50,634 bases of DNA from Bacillus rhizoplanae (GCF_917563915.1 NZ_CAKJTI010000027.1:1-50634); one strand, 5' to 3'. Shown: positions 1 through 11,934, counted from the first letter of the stretch. Notes: generated by a model not told the origin, from the letters alone. Numbers and translations are program-made.

Positions 1-99
1 AGAGGTCACACCCGTTCCCATACCGAACACGGAAGTTAAGCTCTCTAGCGCCGATGGTAGTTGGGACCTTGTCCCTGTGAGAGTAGGACGTTGCCAGGC
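1..99 (+). rRNA. rrf: 5S ribosomal RNA, 3' part (5' end outside window)
   Basis: The first 99 bases match the body and 3' end of a Bacillus 5S rRNA, including the CCGAACACGGAAGTTAAGC segment and the terminal TTGCCAGGC. About 17 nt of the 5' end lie before the window. It is the last gene of an rRNA operon and is followed at once by a strong terminator. In B. subtilis the equivalent operon (rrnA) sits immediately upstream of csfB, as here. Confidence 0.97.
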
Positions 100-104
100 A
101 AACG

Positions 105-134
105 AAAGACGAGTCATTGGACTCGTCTTTTTAT
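105..134 (+). terminator. rRNA operon terminator
   Basis: A perfect 10-bp stem (AAAGACGAGT / ACTCGTCTTT) with a 6-nt loop is followed by a T run. It begins six bases after the 5S 3' end and closes the upstream rRNA operon. Confidence 0.93.
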
Positions 135-135
135 T

Positions 136-219
136 TTTACTCCGCTATTCTCGGGTAGTAAGATTTGCTCTTAAGAAATAGATGAGGTGTCGCTTATAAG
201 GGCAGGTTGATTCAACTAT
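136..219 (+). repeat. degenerate copy of the structured intergenic repeat
   Basis: The segment TCCGCTATTCTCGGGTAGTA near 141-160, and the later GGGCAGGTTGATTCAACTA near 202-220, are recognisable but decayed versions of the repeat modules seen intact at 17,076-17,266. The rest of the 99-411 gap is AT-rich leader of csfB with no other recognised feature. Confidence 0.5.
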
Positions 220-410
220 TTCTCAGACAGACACTTTGCCTAGAAATGATTCATACACTAAAAGTGTTAAAGGACGTATATATTTTTAAAAAGTGTTAAC
301 GCTTATAAATGTATTGTTTCATTTCGTATAGAGGGGAGGAAGGGTCTAATTATCGCTTGTCTAGTTTTATATAATGATGGTTAGATAGACTACGATAAAT
401 AGGCGAATAT

Positions 411-596
411 ATGGGGTACGTTACAACAAAAGAAGAGACTTGTATTGTGTGTGAAGATAAGAAGGATAGTGGAATTCATTTGTATACGAGTTTCATATGT
501 GAATCATGTGAGCGAGAAATGATAGAAACAAGTACAAATGATCCGAAGTATATGTTTTATTTACAGCAATTGAGAAAGATACAAGTATCGCGTTAG
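411..596 (+). CDS. csfB: CsfB/Gin, anti-sigma-G zinc-finger protein
   Basis: This 61-residue protein resembles CsfB (Gin), the small zinc protein that inhibits sigma-G in the early forespore and sigma-E in the mother cell. It carries the two CxxC pairs expected for zinc binding (CIVC at about 11-14, CESC at about 30-33) and the conserved GIHLYTSFIC segment between them. Position just after an rRNA operon and before yaaO matches B. subtilis, except that xpaC and yaaN are not present between them. The ribosome site before the ATG is weak. A loose sigma-F-like pair (GTCTA at 359-363, then 15 nt, then GGTTAGATAG) lies upstream with two or three mismatches; I do not annotate it separately. Confidence 0.88.
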   Translation: MGYVTTKEETCIVCEDKKDSGIHLYTSFICESCEREMIETSTNDPKYMFYLQQLRKIQVSR

Positions 597-598
597 AA

Positions 599-627
599 AA
601 TAGGCATATTTGCCTATTATTTTTTTT
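599..627 (+). terminator. csfB terminator
   Basis: An 8-bp stem AATAGGCA / TGCCTATT with a 4-nt loop is followed by A and a run of eight Ts, three bases after the csfB stop codon. Confidence 0.88.
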
Positions 628-678
628 GTACAAATCTCGGTATAATGTAGAGAGAATGAATAATAAGGAAGAGTGAGT

Positions 679-2088
679 ATGGATCAAAGAAAAATGCCCT
701 TATATGAAGCATTAAAGACTTTTGTAAGTAAGAAGCCAGTATCCTTTCATGTTCCAGGTCATAAAAATGGAGCGAATTTTCCACATGAAGCACAGGAGTA
801 TTTTCATGATATACTTTCTATTGATGTAACAGAGCTTACTGGGCTTGATGATCTTCATAGTCCATTTGAATGTATAGAAGAAGCACAGCAATTATTAGCA
901 GAGTTATATGAAGTACAAAAAAGTTATTTTTTAATTAATGGTTCAACCGTTGGAAATTTAGCTATGCTGTTAGCATGCTGTAATGAATATGATACTGTTC
1001 TTGTACAAAGAAATGCTCATAAATCTATTATGAATGGTCTTAAATTAGCTGGGGCACGTCCTGTCTTTCTAGCGCCATGGATTGATGAAGAATATGGTGT
1101 ACCGGTGGGTGTTCCTTATGAAGTGATTGAAGCTGCAATTCAAAAATATCCGCAAGCGAAAGCTCTTATTTTAACGCATCCAAATTATTATGGTATGGGC
1201 GTAGATTTAGAAAAGAGCGTTGCATTAGCACATGCACATCGTATTCCTGTTTTAGTAGATGAGGCACATGGAGCACATTTTTGTGTTGGAGAACCTTTTC
1301 CAAAATCGGCACTTGCATATGGAGCCGATATCGTTGTTCACTCGGCACATAAAACATTACCAGCAATGACAATGGGCTCATACTTACATGTAAATAGCGC
1401 TCTCGTTGATGAAGAAAAAGTTTCTTCGTATTTAAATATATTGCAATCTAGTAGTCCGTCTTATCCGATAATGACTTCATTAGATATAGCCCGTTTTGCC
1501 TTAGCGAAGATAAAAGAAGAAGGTTGTAAGGAGATTTCTACATTTACTCAGCAAATGCGTAAAGCGTTAAATCGTATTCCACAATTTGCTGTTTTAGACT
1601 ATCCAATACAAGATTCATTAAAAGTAACAGTGCAAACACGCTGTAAGCTCTCAGGATATGAATTACAACGTGTATTTGAAGAGATCGGTATGTATGTTGA
1701 AATGGCAGATCCATATAATGTTTTACTTATTTTACCGCTCCAAGTAAATGAAGATTATATAAAAGTAATCGATAAGCTACAAGGTGCACTATGCTCATAC
1801 GATGTAGAAGATAGTAAGCCGCGTATTCGTTATCCTTATAAAGAAAGTTTATCTTCTTTATCATTTACATATAAGGAGTTGGAGAAGTATAAGAAAAAAA
1901 TTGTACCATTAGAAGAGGCATTAGGCATGATTGCGGCCGATATGATTATACCGTATCCACCAGGAATCCCGTTGCTCATGTATGGAGAGGAAATTACGTT
2001 AGAGCATATAAATCAAATTTCTTATTTAGAAGAGACTGGTGCACGTTTTCAAGGAAATACAAAAAATATTACTGTATATGATATATAG
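679..2088 (+). CDS. yaaO: Orn/Lys/Arg decarboxylase family PLP enzyme
   Basis: The 469-residue product belongs to the fold-type I PLP-dependent Orn/Lys/Arg decarboxylases of Gram-positive bacteria (YaaO/SpeA type). The N-terminal HVPGHKNG motif, the DEAHGAH segment and the PLP lysine in SAHKT (Lys about 225) are all present, and length is normal for the family. The substrate is not readable from sequence; arginine decarboxylation is known for the paralogue SpeA. I choose ATG at 679 because AAGGAAG ends seven bases before it; a GTG at 673 would lie on that ribosome site. It is followed 18 bases later by tmk and is probably cotranscribed with it. Confidence 0.93.
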   Translation: MDQRKMPLYEALKTFVSKKPVSFHVPGHKNGANFPHEAQEYFHDILSIDVTELTGLDDLHSPFECIEEAQQLLAELYEVQKSYFLINGSTVGNLAMLLACCNEYDTVLVQRNAHKSIMNGLKLAGARPVFLAPWIDEEYGVPVGVPYEVIEAAIQKYPQAKALILTHPNYYGMGVDLEKSVALAHAHRIPVLVDEAHGAHFCVGEPFPKSALAYGADIVVHSAHKTLPAMTMGSYLHVNSALVDEEKVSSYLNILQSSSPSYPIMTSLDIARFALAKIKEEGCKEISTFTQQMRKALNRIPQFAVLDYPIQDSLKVTVQTRCKLSGYELQRVFEEIGMYVEMADPYNVLLILPLQVNEDYIKVIDKLQGALCSYDVEDSKPRIRYPYKESLSSLSFTYKELEKYKKKIVPLEEALGMIAADMIIPYPPGIPLLMYGEEITLEHINQISYLEETGARFQGNTKNITVYDI

Positions 2089-2106
2089 AGAAAGAGGTTT
2101 TTATAG

Positions 2107-2733
2107 ATGAAGGGATTGTTTGTAACAATTGAAGGACCAGAAGGATCAGGAAAATCTACACTAATTACAAAATTATTGCCATACTTTGAGAAGAAGGAAC
2201 AAAAAGTAGTGGCAACACGAGAACCAGGTGGTATTAAGATTTCAGAAGAAATTCGTACAATTTTACATAAAAAAGAGCATACAATGATGGAAGCACGTAC
2301 AGAAGCGTTGCTATATGCTGCAGCACGGAGACAACATCTAGTAGAAAAAGTCATGCCAGCTTTAGAAGATAATTGTATTGTAATATGCGATCGTTTTATT
2401 GATAGCTCTCTTGCTTACCAAGGATATGCAAGGGGCCTTGGCGTTGATAAGGTATTTGAAATTAATCGTTTTGCGACAGAAGATTGCATGCCTGATATTA
2501 CCATTTATTTAGATATTGAGCCAGAGGTTGGACTAGCACGCATTAGAAAAGATGGTAATAGGGAAGTGAATCGCTTAGATTTAGAAAGCATGGAATTTCA
2601 TAAACGGGTTCGTGAAGGATATTTACAATTAGTAGATCGATTTGCAGATCGTATCGTCGTTGTAAATGCAGATCAACCAATGGACGCTGTTATAAAAGAA
2701 GTTACTCAGCTTATTGAACAAAAGTTGTTATAA
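2107..2733 (+). CDS. tmk: thymidylate kinase
   Basis: The 208-residue enzyme phosphorylates dTMP to dTDP in the cytoplasm for DNA synthesis. The P-loop GPEGSGKS is at residues 10-17. The [12 protein letters not shown] motif at about 96 and the REPGG motif at about 39 (dTMP binding) are intact. It starts at ATG with an AAAGAGG ribosome site. In B. subtilis yaaQ (darA) and yaaR separate tmk from holB; here holB begins 32 bases after the tmk stop, so both are absent from this locus. Confidence 0.97.
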   Translation: MKGLFVTIEGPEGSGKSTLITKLLPYFEKKEQKVVATREPGGIKISEEIRTILHKKEHTMMEARTEALLYAAARRQHLVEKVMPALEDNCIVICDRFIDSSLAYQGYARGLGVDKVFEINRFATEDCMPDITIYLDIEPEVGLARIRKDGNREVNRLDLESMEFHKRVREGYLQLVDRFADRIVVVNADQPMDAVIKEVTQLIEQKLL

Positions 2734-2765
2734 TAGAAGAAAGCATAAAAAGTGAGGTATGAAAC

Positions 2766-3749
2766 ATGATGAAGACGTGGGAACAACTGTCTCTTATACA
2801 ACCCATTGTTGTAAAAATGTTAATGAATAGTATTGCAAAAGAGCGTATATCCCACGCTTATTTGTTAGAAGGGCCAAAAGGAACAGGAAAGCTTGAAACA
2901 GCTATGCAAATGGCGAAAAGTTTTCTTTGTTTGCAGCGAAATGGAGTAGAACCTTGTCATACATGTACGAATTGCCGACGTATTAATTCGGGTAATCACC
3001 CAAACGTATATACGGTTACACCAGATGGACTATCAATTAAGAAACAGCAAATTCACGAATTACAAGAAGAGTTTTCTAAAACCGGTCTTGAAGCAACTAA
3101 AAAAATATATATTATTGAGCATGCAGATAAGATGACGACAAACGCTGCGAATACATTGCTTAAATTTTTAGAAGAACCGAGCAGTGATACAACAGCTATT
3201 TTATTAACGGAGCAAAGTCATCAAATTTTAAGTACCATTTTATCACGATGTCAAATTGTTACATTTCGCTCTCTTCCAAAAGATGCTCTGGTAAATCGGT
3301 TACAAAGGGAGGAAGTAAGTGTTTCTTTAGGGAATCTTGCGGCTGAACTTACAAATAGTTTTGATGAGGCGTTATCGCTTTGCGGTGATGAATGGTTTGC
3401 ACAAGCACGAACTTTAGTGATAAAATTATGTGAAGCCCTAGAGAAAGATACCACGTCTCTTTTTTTTGTACAGGAGAAGTGGGTGAAGCATTTTGGAGAG
3501 AAAGAACAATTACAGTTAGGATTAGATATGTTGCTCCTTATTTATAAGGATTTATTATATGTTCAATTGGGAGAAGAAGATCGTCTAGTTTTTCAAGACC
3601 AAAAAGGTTTATTCCAATCTTTTTCCTATTCTCAAAAGCGCATTGTATCGGCTCTTTTCAATATATTAGAAGCAAAAAATAGAATCAACGCTAATGTAAA
3701 TGCGCAGCTTGTGTTCGAACAGTTAGTGTTGCGGTTGCAGGAGGGATGA
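2766..3749 (+). CDS. holB: DNA polymerase III subunit delta'
   Basis: This 327-residue AAA+ protein is the delta' subunit of the clamp loader, which loads the beta sliding clamp onto primed DNA. Walker A GPKGTGK lies at residues 36-42. A four-cysteine zinc module follows (Cys 55, 64, 67, 70). The sensor region includes ADKMTTNAANTLLKFLEEP and the arginine-finger-like SRC segment. Two consecutive ATG codons are possible starts behind AGTGAGGT; the first is given. The downstream gene ricT begins five bases after its stop, so the two are translationally close. Confidence 0.95.
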   Translation: MMKTWEQLSLIQPIVVKMLMNSIAKERISHAYLLEGPKGTGKLETAMQMAKSFLCLQRNGVEPCHTCTNCRRINSGNHPNVYTVTPDGLSIKKQQIHELQEEFSKTGLEATKKIYIIEHADKMTTNAANTLLKFLEEPSSDTTAILLTEQSHQILSTILSRCQIVTFRSLPKDALVNRLQREEVSVSLGNLAAELTNSFDEALSLCGDEWFAQARTLVIKLCEALEKDTTSLFFVQEKWVKHFGEKEQLQLGLDMLLLIYKDLLYVQLGEEDRLVFQDQKGLFQSFSYSQKRIVSALFNILEAKNRINANVNAQLVFEQLVLRLQEG

Positions 3750-3753
3750 CCGT

Positions 3754-4944
<1,191 letters not shown>

Positions 4945-4946
<2 letters not shown>

Positions 4947-4982
4947 AATTACCTTTCCAATAAATTGGAAAGGTAATTTTTT
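4945..4982 (+). terminator. yabA terminator
   Basis: A 16-bp perfect stem (AAAATTACCTTTCCAA and its complement) with loop TAAA runs into a T run. It overlaps the yabA stop codon. Confidence 0.93.
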
Positions 4983-5092
4983 GTACGTATAACCAAAATA
5001 TAAGTAAAACAGATTAGACTATTATGAACATAGCATAGATTGTCTTAACGTCTGTTAAAATAAGCTTGAATGATAAGGAAGGAAAGAAATAT

Positions 5093-5833
5093 ATGCAGTT
5101 GTATGGAGATGAACGTTTAGATTATTTACTATCAAAAGATATGAAAATTATTCAAAGTCCGTCAGTATTTAATTTTTCATTAGATGCAGTATTATTAGCA
5201 AACTTTGTGTGGATGCCAATTCAGAAAGGGAATATATTAGATTTGTGCACAGGAAATGCAGTGATTCCTCTTTTATTAAGTTCCCGTACGAAAGGGAAGA
5301 TTACAGGGGTTGAAATACAAGAGCGTATTTACAACATGGGTGTTAGAAGTGTTCAATATAATGATTTAGAAGAGAGAATACAGCTTATTCATGGTGATTT
5401 AAAGCATATGCCGGAGCAAATAGGGCGGCATCAGTTTGATGTTGTTACATGCAATCCACCATACTTTCAAACACCAAAACCTTCTGAACAAAATTTTAAC
5501 GAGCATTTAGCGATTGCTCGTCACGAAATTATGTGTACGTTAGAAGACGTTGTATGTGTTAGCAGCCAACTTGTTAAGCAAGGGGGAAAAGTGGCTTTTG
5601 TACATCGTCCTGGTCGTTTACTTGATATTGTAACGCTTATGAGAAAATATAAGATTGAACCAAAACGCCTCCAATTTGTATATCCAAAAGTAGGTAAAGA
5701 AGCCAATACGTTATTAATTGAAGGTATTAAAGATGGGAATGCTGATTTGAAAATTTTGCCACCTCTTTTTGTATATGAAGATAATAACGAATATACGAAA
5801 GAAATGAACACGATTTTATATGGAGCAGAATAA
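5093..5833 (+). CDS. yabB: tRNA1(Val) (adenine-37 N6) methyltransferase-like protein YabB
   Basis: The 246-residue protein is a Rossmann-fold N6-adenine methyltransferase of the TrmN6 type. SAM motif I is [10 protein letters not shown] at residues 50-59, and the catalytic NPPY tetrad is at 121-124. In enterobacteria the relative modifies A37 of tRNA-Val; that target is inferred here. I choose ATG at 5093, preceded by GGAAGGAAA at 5078-5086; an upstream in-frame TTG at 5066 has no ribosome site and lengthens the family N-terminus. The 3' end overlaps yazA by 14 bases, indicating coupled translation. Confidence 0.88.
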   Translation: MQLYGDERLDYLLSKDMKIIQSPSVFNFSLDAVLLANFVWMPIQKGNILDLCTGNAVIPLLLSSRTKGKITGVEIQERIYNMGVRSVQYNDLEERIQLIHGDLKHMPEQIGRHQFDVVTCNPPYFQTPKPSEQNFNEHLAIARHEIMCTLEDVVCVSSQLVKQGGKVAFVHRPGRLLDIVTLMRKYKIEPKRLQFVYPKVGKEANTLLIEGIKDGNADLKILPPLFVYEDNNEYTKEMNTILYGAE

Positions 5834-6110
5834 GCATTATTTTTATGTTGTTGAATGTGCTGATGGGAGCTACTATGCGGGATATACAAACCATTTAGAG
5901 AAGCGAATTAAAGCTCATAATAGCGGAAAAGGAGCACGCTATACAAGAGCAAGGCGTCCTGTTAGGTTAAAATACTTTGAAACTTATGAAGACAAAAGGA
6001 CTGCAATGCAGGCAGAATATCGTTTTAAGCAGTTAAAACGGAAACAAAAAGATGAGTATATACAAAAAGGAGACTATTATGTGGCAGCAAAAAAGCTTTC
6101 AAATGAATGA
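5820..6110 (+). CDS. yazA: GIY-YIG nuclease superfamily protein YazA
   Basis: This 96-residue protein is a stand-alone UPF0213-type GIY-YIG domain. The two signature strands read as YFYVVEC and YYAGYTN, followed by the conserved R of EKRIKAHN and [13 protein letters not shown]. The physiological substrate of the bacterial short family is unsettled. It overlaps yabB upstream by 14 bases and rsmI downstream by 32, so the three genes form one tightly packed unit as in B. subtilis. Confidence 0.92.
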   Translation: MEQNKHYFYVVECADGSYYAGYTNHLEKRIKAHNSGKGARYTRARRPVRLKYFETYEDKRTAMQAEYRFKQLKRKQKDEYIQKGDYYVAAKKLSNE

Positions 6111-6945
6111 AAGAGGAACATTATATTTAGTTCCAACTCCAATTGGAAATTTAGAAGATATGACATTTCGTGCAATTCGTATATTAAAAGAAGCGGACTT
6201 TATTGCAGCAGAAGATACAAGGCAAACGAGAAAACTATGTAATTATTTTGAAATTGAAACACCGGTAATGAGTTATCATGAACATAATAAAGAAGTGAGC
6301 GGTCGAAAAATTTTAGATATGTTAGAACAAGGAAAAACGGTAGCACTTGTCAGTGATGCAGGTATGCCATGTATTTCGGATCCTGGTTATGACATCGTTG
6401 TACAAGCAGTAGAGCGGCAGTATTCAGTTGTGCCTCTTCCTGGTCCAAATGCTGCGCTTACAGCATTAATTGCCTCTGGATTAGAGACAAAGCACTTTTA
6501 TTTCTATGGATTTTTACAGAGACATAAAAAAGAGCGTAAAGCAGAATTAGAGAAGTTACGTTATATTCCAAATACAATGATGTTTTATGAAGCGCCACAT
6601 CGATTAGGAGAAACATTAATTTCTATGAAAGATGTGTTAGGGAATAGAAATGTTGTATTGTGTCGTGAGCTTACGAAGAAATTTGAAGAATTTATTCGTG
6701 GTTCCTTAGAGGAAGTCATTCATTGGGCAAAGGAAAATGAAGTACGCGGAGAGTTTTGTGTTCTAGTAGAAGGCTCTACGGAAGAAGCGGCAGATGAAGA
6801 AGTGTGGTGGGAAACGTTAACTGTTGAGGGACATGTTGAATACTACATAGAGGAGAAAGGTCTTTCGTCTAAAGAAGCAATTAAAATAGTTGCAAAAGAT
6901 CGAAATATGTCGAAGCGAGATGTATATCAAGCATACCATGTTTAA
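6079..6945 (+). CDS. rsmI: 16S rRNA (cytidine-1402 2'-O) methyltransferase RsmI
   Basis: The 288-residue enzyme of the tetrapyrrole-methylase fold methylates the ribose of C1402 in the decoding centre of 16S rRNA. Typical motifs are TPIGNLEDMT near residues 20-29, AAEDTRQTRKL, SDAGMPCISDPG, and the C-terminal SKREVYQ-like helix (SKRDVYQAYH). ATG at 6079 is favoured because AAAGGAG ends eight bases before it and because it gives the family's MWQQKSF start; an ATG at 6052 has no ribosome site. It converges on abrB and shares a bidirectional terminator with it. Confidence 0.94.
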   Translation: MWQQKSFQMNERGTLYLVPTPIGNLEDMTFRAIRILKEADFIAAEDTRQTRKLCNYFEIETPVMSYHEHNKEVSGRKILDMLEQGKTVALVSDAGMPCISDPGYDIVVQAVERQYSVVPLPGPNAALTALIASGLETKHFYFYGFLQRHKKERKAELEKLRYIPNTMMFYEAPHRLGETLISMKDVLGNRNVVLCRELTKKFEEFIRGSLEEVIHWAKENEVRGEFCVLVEGSTEEAADEEVWWETLTVEGHVEYYIEEKGLSSKEAIKIVAKDRNMSKRDVYQAYHV

Positions 6946-6949
6946 AAAA

Positions 6950-6980
6950 TAAAGCTTCTCTATTAGAGAAGCTTTATTTT
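6950..6980 (+). terminator. bidirectional terminator between rsmI and abrB
   Basis: A stem of at least 10 bp (AAAGCTTCTC / GAGAAGCTTT, loop TATTA) has T runs on both strands. The abrB stop codon lies inside its right arm, so the hairpin serves rsmI on the plus strand and abrB on the minus strand. Confidence 0.9.
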
Positions 6981-7258
6981 GCTGCTGCGATGAAATGTTG
7001 TAATTCTTTTAAGATTTGCTCTGCGCCTTCTGGGCTTAAAATGATTTTACCTTCAGCTAATGAAAGGTTACTATCAGAAACTTCACCAGTTACTTGGCAA
7101 GTCATGTTTGGCTTATATTTTTTCAAGATAATTTTCTCATCATCAACGTAGATTTCAAGAGCATCCTTTTCTGCAATACCTAGTGTGCGGCGTAATTCAA
7201 TTGGAATTACAACGCGGCCTAATTCATCAACTTTACGAACGATACCAGTAGATTTCAT
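6974..7258 (-). CDS. abrB: transition-state regulator AbrB
   Basis: The 94-residue protein is AbrB, the transition-state DNA-binding regulator that represses post-exponential genes. The N-terminal SpoVT/AbrB swapped-hairpin domain is clear: GIVRKVDELGRVVIPIELRR at residues 5-24. Its length fits B. subtilis AbrB (96). It is the only gene on the minus strand. A good sigma-A promoter and two tandem Spo0A boxes lie upstream, which is the arrangement through which Spo0A~P shuts off abrB at the onset of sporulation. The ribosome site GAGGAGGAG is strong. Confidence 0.97.
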   Translation of the reverse strand: MKSTGIVRKVDELGRVVIPIELRRTLGIAEKDALEIYVDDEKIILKKYKPNMTCQVTGEVSDSNLSLAEGKIILSPEGAEQILKELQHFIAAAK

Positions 7259-7305
7259 ATTTGTTTCTCCTCCTCATATTTTGCAAGTTTGTACATCTAT
7301 TTGAA

Positions 7306-7322
7306 TTCGTCATTTTTCGACA
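7306..7322 (-). promoter_or_regulatory. two tandem Spo0A boxes controlling abrB
   Basis: On the minus strand TGTCGAA (7316-7322) and TGACGAA (7306-7312) are spaced exactly 10 bp apart. Both match the 0A-box consensus TGNCGAA perfectly. They lie about 11-27 bp downstream of the predicted abrB transcription start, as in B. subtilis, where Spo0A~P represses from this position. Confidence 0.9.
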
Positions 7323-7339
7323 AAATACCCTATGCACAT

Positions 7340-7368
7340 ATGATACCAATCATTGACATTTCCGTCAA
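7340..7368 (-). promoter_or_regulatory. sigma-A promoter of abrB
   Basis: On the minus strand TTGACG (7363-7368) and TATCAT (7340-7345) are separated by 17 bp. The start point would be near 7333, just upstream of the 0A boxes. The rest of the abrB-metG gap (about 7370-7610) is AT-rich; I see no riboswitch or T-box in it, and the metG promoter is not clear. Confidence 0.75.
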
Positions 7369-7592
7369 TTCTTTAATTGTAAAATTTATAAAAGTTTTGT
7401 AGATTTTCGCATCTACTTATTATATATACTAAAAAATAATAGATGTATAGAGAGATTTATTTTATTATCTTGATTTTATTGATAATTCCGAAGTGTTAAA
7501 ATGTATATTTTTTCTTAATATGAGTAATAGATGATAAAGATATAGAGCATTCACTCGTCTTTATACGTAAGTTTTTGATATACTGTTTATAA

Positions 7593-9608
<2,016 letters not shown>

Positions 9609-9623
9609 TAACGACAAAATGAG

Positions 9624-9662
9624 AGATGTTTCACGTGTAACATTCGTGAAGCATCTTTTTTC
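9624..9662 (+). terminator. metG terminator
   Basis: A 12-bp stem (AGATGTTTCACG / CGTGAAGCATCT, one G-U) with a 9-nt loop runs into seven Ts, 15 bases after the metG stop. Confidence 0.9.
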
Positions 9663-9786
9663 TTGTCGAAAATCTTTCTAAAATTTCCTTTTTTGTATCA
9701 AAATTGTAATATGGTTGTTATTACGTTGTTAGGAAAGTAATTTTTACCTATGATAGAATTTATTTCAAATAAAAGGAGTTATTGTT

Positions 9787-10554
9787 ATGTTGTTTGATAC
9801 ACATTCACATTTAAATGCAGAGCAATTTGAAGAGGATTTACAGGAAGTAATTACAAGAATGAAAGAAGCTGGTGTTTCTTATACAGTTGTAGTTGGTTTT
9901 GATGAAGTGACAATCAAAAAGGCAATCGAATTAGCAGAAACGTATGACTTTATTTATGCAGCTGTTGGTTGGCATCCTGTTGATGCAATTGATATGACAG
10001 AAGAGCACCTAAAATGGTTAGAAGAGTTAGCAAATCATCCAAAAGTTGTTGCACTTGGTGAAATGGGTTTAGATTATCACTGGGACAAATCTCCGGAAGA
10101 TGTGCAAAAGGAAGTATTTCGTAAACAGATTAGACTAGCGAGAAAGGTAAAATTACCAATCATCATACATAATCGCGACGCAACGCAAGACATCGTAGAT
10201 ATTTTAAAAGAAGAAAACGCATCTGAAGTAGGAGGAATTATGCATTGTTTTAGCGGTAGTGTTGAAGTTGCAAAACAGTGTATTGATATGAATTTCCTTA
10301 TTTCATTAGGCGGGCCAGTAACTTTTAAAAATGCAAAGAAACCAAAAGAAGTTGCGATGGAAATTTCAATGGAACAACTTTTAATCGAAACAGATTGTCC
10401 GTATTTAACTCCTCATCCGTTTCGTGGAAAACGAAATGAACCGAGCTACGTAAAGCTTGTTGCGGAGGAAATTGCAAAATTAAAAGGATTATCTTATGAA
10501 GAAGTAGCGGTAAAAACAACAGAAAATGCAAAAAGACTATTCGGCATTCAATAA
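9787..10554 (+). CDS. tatD: TatD-family metal-dependent deoxyribonuclease
   Basis: The 255-residue TIM-barrel hydrolase corresponds to YabD/YcfH. Metal ligands are visible as THSH at residues 5-8, the GEMGLDYHW segment near 92, HNRD near 128, HCFSG near 155 and the ETDCPYL motif near 204. TatD proteins are 3'-5' DNA exonucleases linked to DNA repair and quality control; the exact cellular substrate of this paralogue is not known. ATG 9787 follows AAAGGAG. In B. subtilis the order metS-yabD-yabE is the same. Confidence 0.94.
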   Translation: MLFDTHSHLNAEQFEEDLQEVITRMKEAGVSYTVVVGFDEVTIKKAIELAETYDFIYAAVGWHPVDAIDMTEEHLKWLEELANHPKVVALGEMGLDYHWDKSPEDVQKEVFRKQIRLARKVKLPIIIHNRDATQDIVDILKEENASEVGGIMHCFSGSVEVAKQCIDMNFLISLGGPVTFKNAKKPKEVAMEISMEQLLIETDCPYLTPHPFRGKRNEPSYVKLVAEEIAKLKGLSYEEVAVKTTENAKRLFGIQ

Positions 10555-10559
10555 TGAGA

Positions 10560-10590
10560 AGTAGAGGAGGAATTCCTCCTCTTACTTTTT
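10560..10590 (+). terminator. tatD terminator
   Basis: The near-perfect stem AGAGGAGG-AATT-CCTCCTCT, extended by flanking pairs, is followed by a T-rich tail. It begins within ten bases of the tatD stop. Confidence 0.85.
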
Positions 10591-10700
10591 CTTTCTTCCT
10601 TCACCTATGTTTATCTTCGGATGAGTAATACTACTTGAAATAGTAGGAGAATGAGATTCAGTAATTCTGATCTAGACAGGGACAAAGGGGGCACTTTATT

Positions 10701-11897
10701 GTGATTGTAAATGCAAGGAACTTATTATCCAGGTTAGAAGCGAGCAAAAAATTAGCAGTGAAATTTACGAGTGCATTAATCATTTCAGGATCTGTTGGGA
10801 CCGTAGCTTATGCAGGGACAACGGATAAAATAGTTATTGAAGTGGATGGAAAGAAACAAGAAATTTATACGCATGCAAATACTGTAAGCGAGTTGTTACA
10901 AGACGAAGGGATTCAAGTAACAGAAAAAGATCATATATATCCAGCACTTTCTACAAAAATTAAGGGTGAAATGAAGGTAATTGTAGAAAAAGCAAGACCA
11001 TTTATGATTATGGTCGATGGGAAAGAGAAACAAGCACAATCAACAGCAAAGACAGTAAAAGATTTGTTAGTAGAAGAACATATTGAAATTAATGAACATG
11101 ATAAAATATATCCTAGTTTGCATACAGATTTAGAGGGTACGAAAAAAGTCATGATTCAAAAAGCGTTCCCGGTTACGTTAACTGTTAGCGATCAAGAGCA
11201 GCAAGTATGGTCAACTTCGACTACTGTCGCTGACTTTTTGAAAGAACGACAAGTGTCACTAAGTGAAATAGATAAAGTGGAACCCGCTTTGCAGGAAGTG
11301 ATGCAGCAAAATATGAAGGTCAAGGTAACTCGAGTAGAAAAAGTCAGCGATGCAGTGGAAGAACCAATTCCCTTTACGGAAGTAAGACAAGAAGATTCTT
11401 CACTCTTAACGGGAGCTGAAAAAGTAATTCAAGAAGGAATAGAGGGAAAAAAGAAGAAAATATTTGAAGTTGTAAAAGAGGATGGAAATGAAGTCTCAAG
11501 AAACTTGCAGAAAGAAGAAGTGGTGCAAGAAGTGAAAAATCGTATTGTAGCTGTTGGTACAAAAAAAGAAGAAGAGCATACTTCAGATGGTGAAGAAGGT
11601 GTAGCTGTCAAAGAATTTTATGTACAAGCAACAGCATATTCTCCGTACTGTGGGGGCTGCGAGGGTGTAAGTGCAGGAGGCTATAATTATATGGCAAATC
11701 CCGATATGAAATTAATTGCAGTGGATCCGAGGGTTATTCCGCTCGGAACAAGGGTATGGGTAGAAGGATACGGATATGCAGTTGCTGGTGATACGGGCGG
11801 AGCGATTAAAGGAAATCGTATCGATGTTCTTATGCCAACGGAATCACAAGCATATTCTTGGGGAAGAAAACAGGTGAAAATTAAAGTGTTACAATAA
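10701..11897 (+). CDS. yabE: YabE, cell-wall-associated DUF348/G5/3D-domain protein
   Basis: The 398-residue protein resembles the resuscitation-promoting-factor-like YabE. An N-terminal membrane or signal segment lies at about residues 17-38. Three DUF348 repeats follow (about 42-215, each with a KTVxxLLxEexI-type core), then a G5 domain (about 216-295). The C-terminal 3D domain (about 305-398) contains ATAYSP, DPRVIPLGT and AGDTGGAIKGNRIDV with the catalytic-type aspartates. Such 3D domains are lytic transglycosylase-like and act on peptidoglycan outside the cell. Start GTG 10701 is behind AAAGGGGGC. It is monocistronic, flanked by terminators. Confidence 0.9.
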   Translation: MIVNARNLLSRLEASKKLAVKFTSALIISGSVGTVAYAGTTDKIVIEVDGKKQEIYTHANTVSELLQDEGIQVTEKDHIYPALSTKIKGEMKVIVEKARPFMIMVDGKEKQAQSTAKTVKDLLVEEHIEINEHDKIYPSLHTDLEGTKKVMIQKAFPVTLTVSDQEQQVWSTSTTVADFLKERQVSLSEIDKVEPALQEVMQQNMKVKVTRVEKVSDAVEEPIPFTEVRQEDSSLLTGAEKVIQEGIEGKKKKIFEVVKEDGNEVSRNLQKEEVVQEVKNRIVAVGTKKEEEHTSDGEEGVAVKEFYVQATAYSPYCGGCEGVSAGGYNYMANPDMKLIAVDPRVIPLGTRVWVEGYGYAVAGDTGGAIKGNRIDVLMPTESQAYSWGRKQVKIKVLQ

Positions 11898-11903
11898 TAT
11901 TGT

Positions 11904-11934
11904 AAGCAGAGGGATTTTTTCTCCTCTGCTTTTT
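11904..11934 (+). terminator. yabE terminator
   Basis: The stem AAGCAGAGG / CCTCTGCTT with a 10-nt loop is followed by Ts, about eight bases after the yabE stop. Confidence 0.88.

Noticed and set aside
359-389. Sigma-F promoter for csfB
   Set aside because: GTCTA-N15-GGTTAGATAG is suggestive but has two or three mismatches in the conserved bases. It is mentioned in the csfB entry only.
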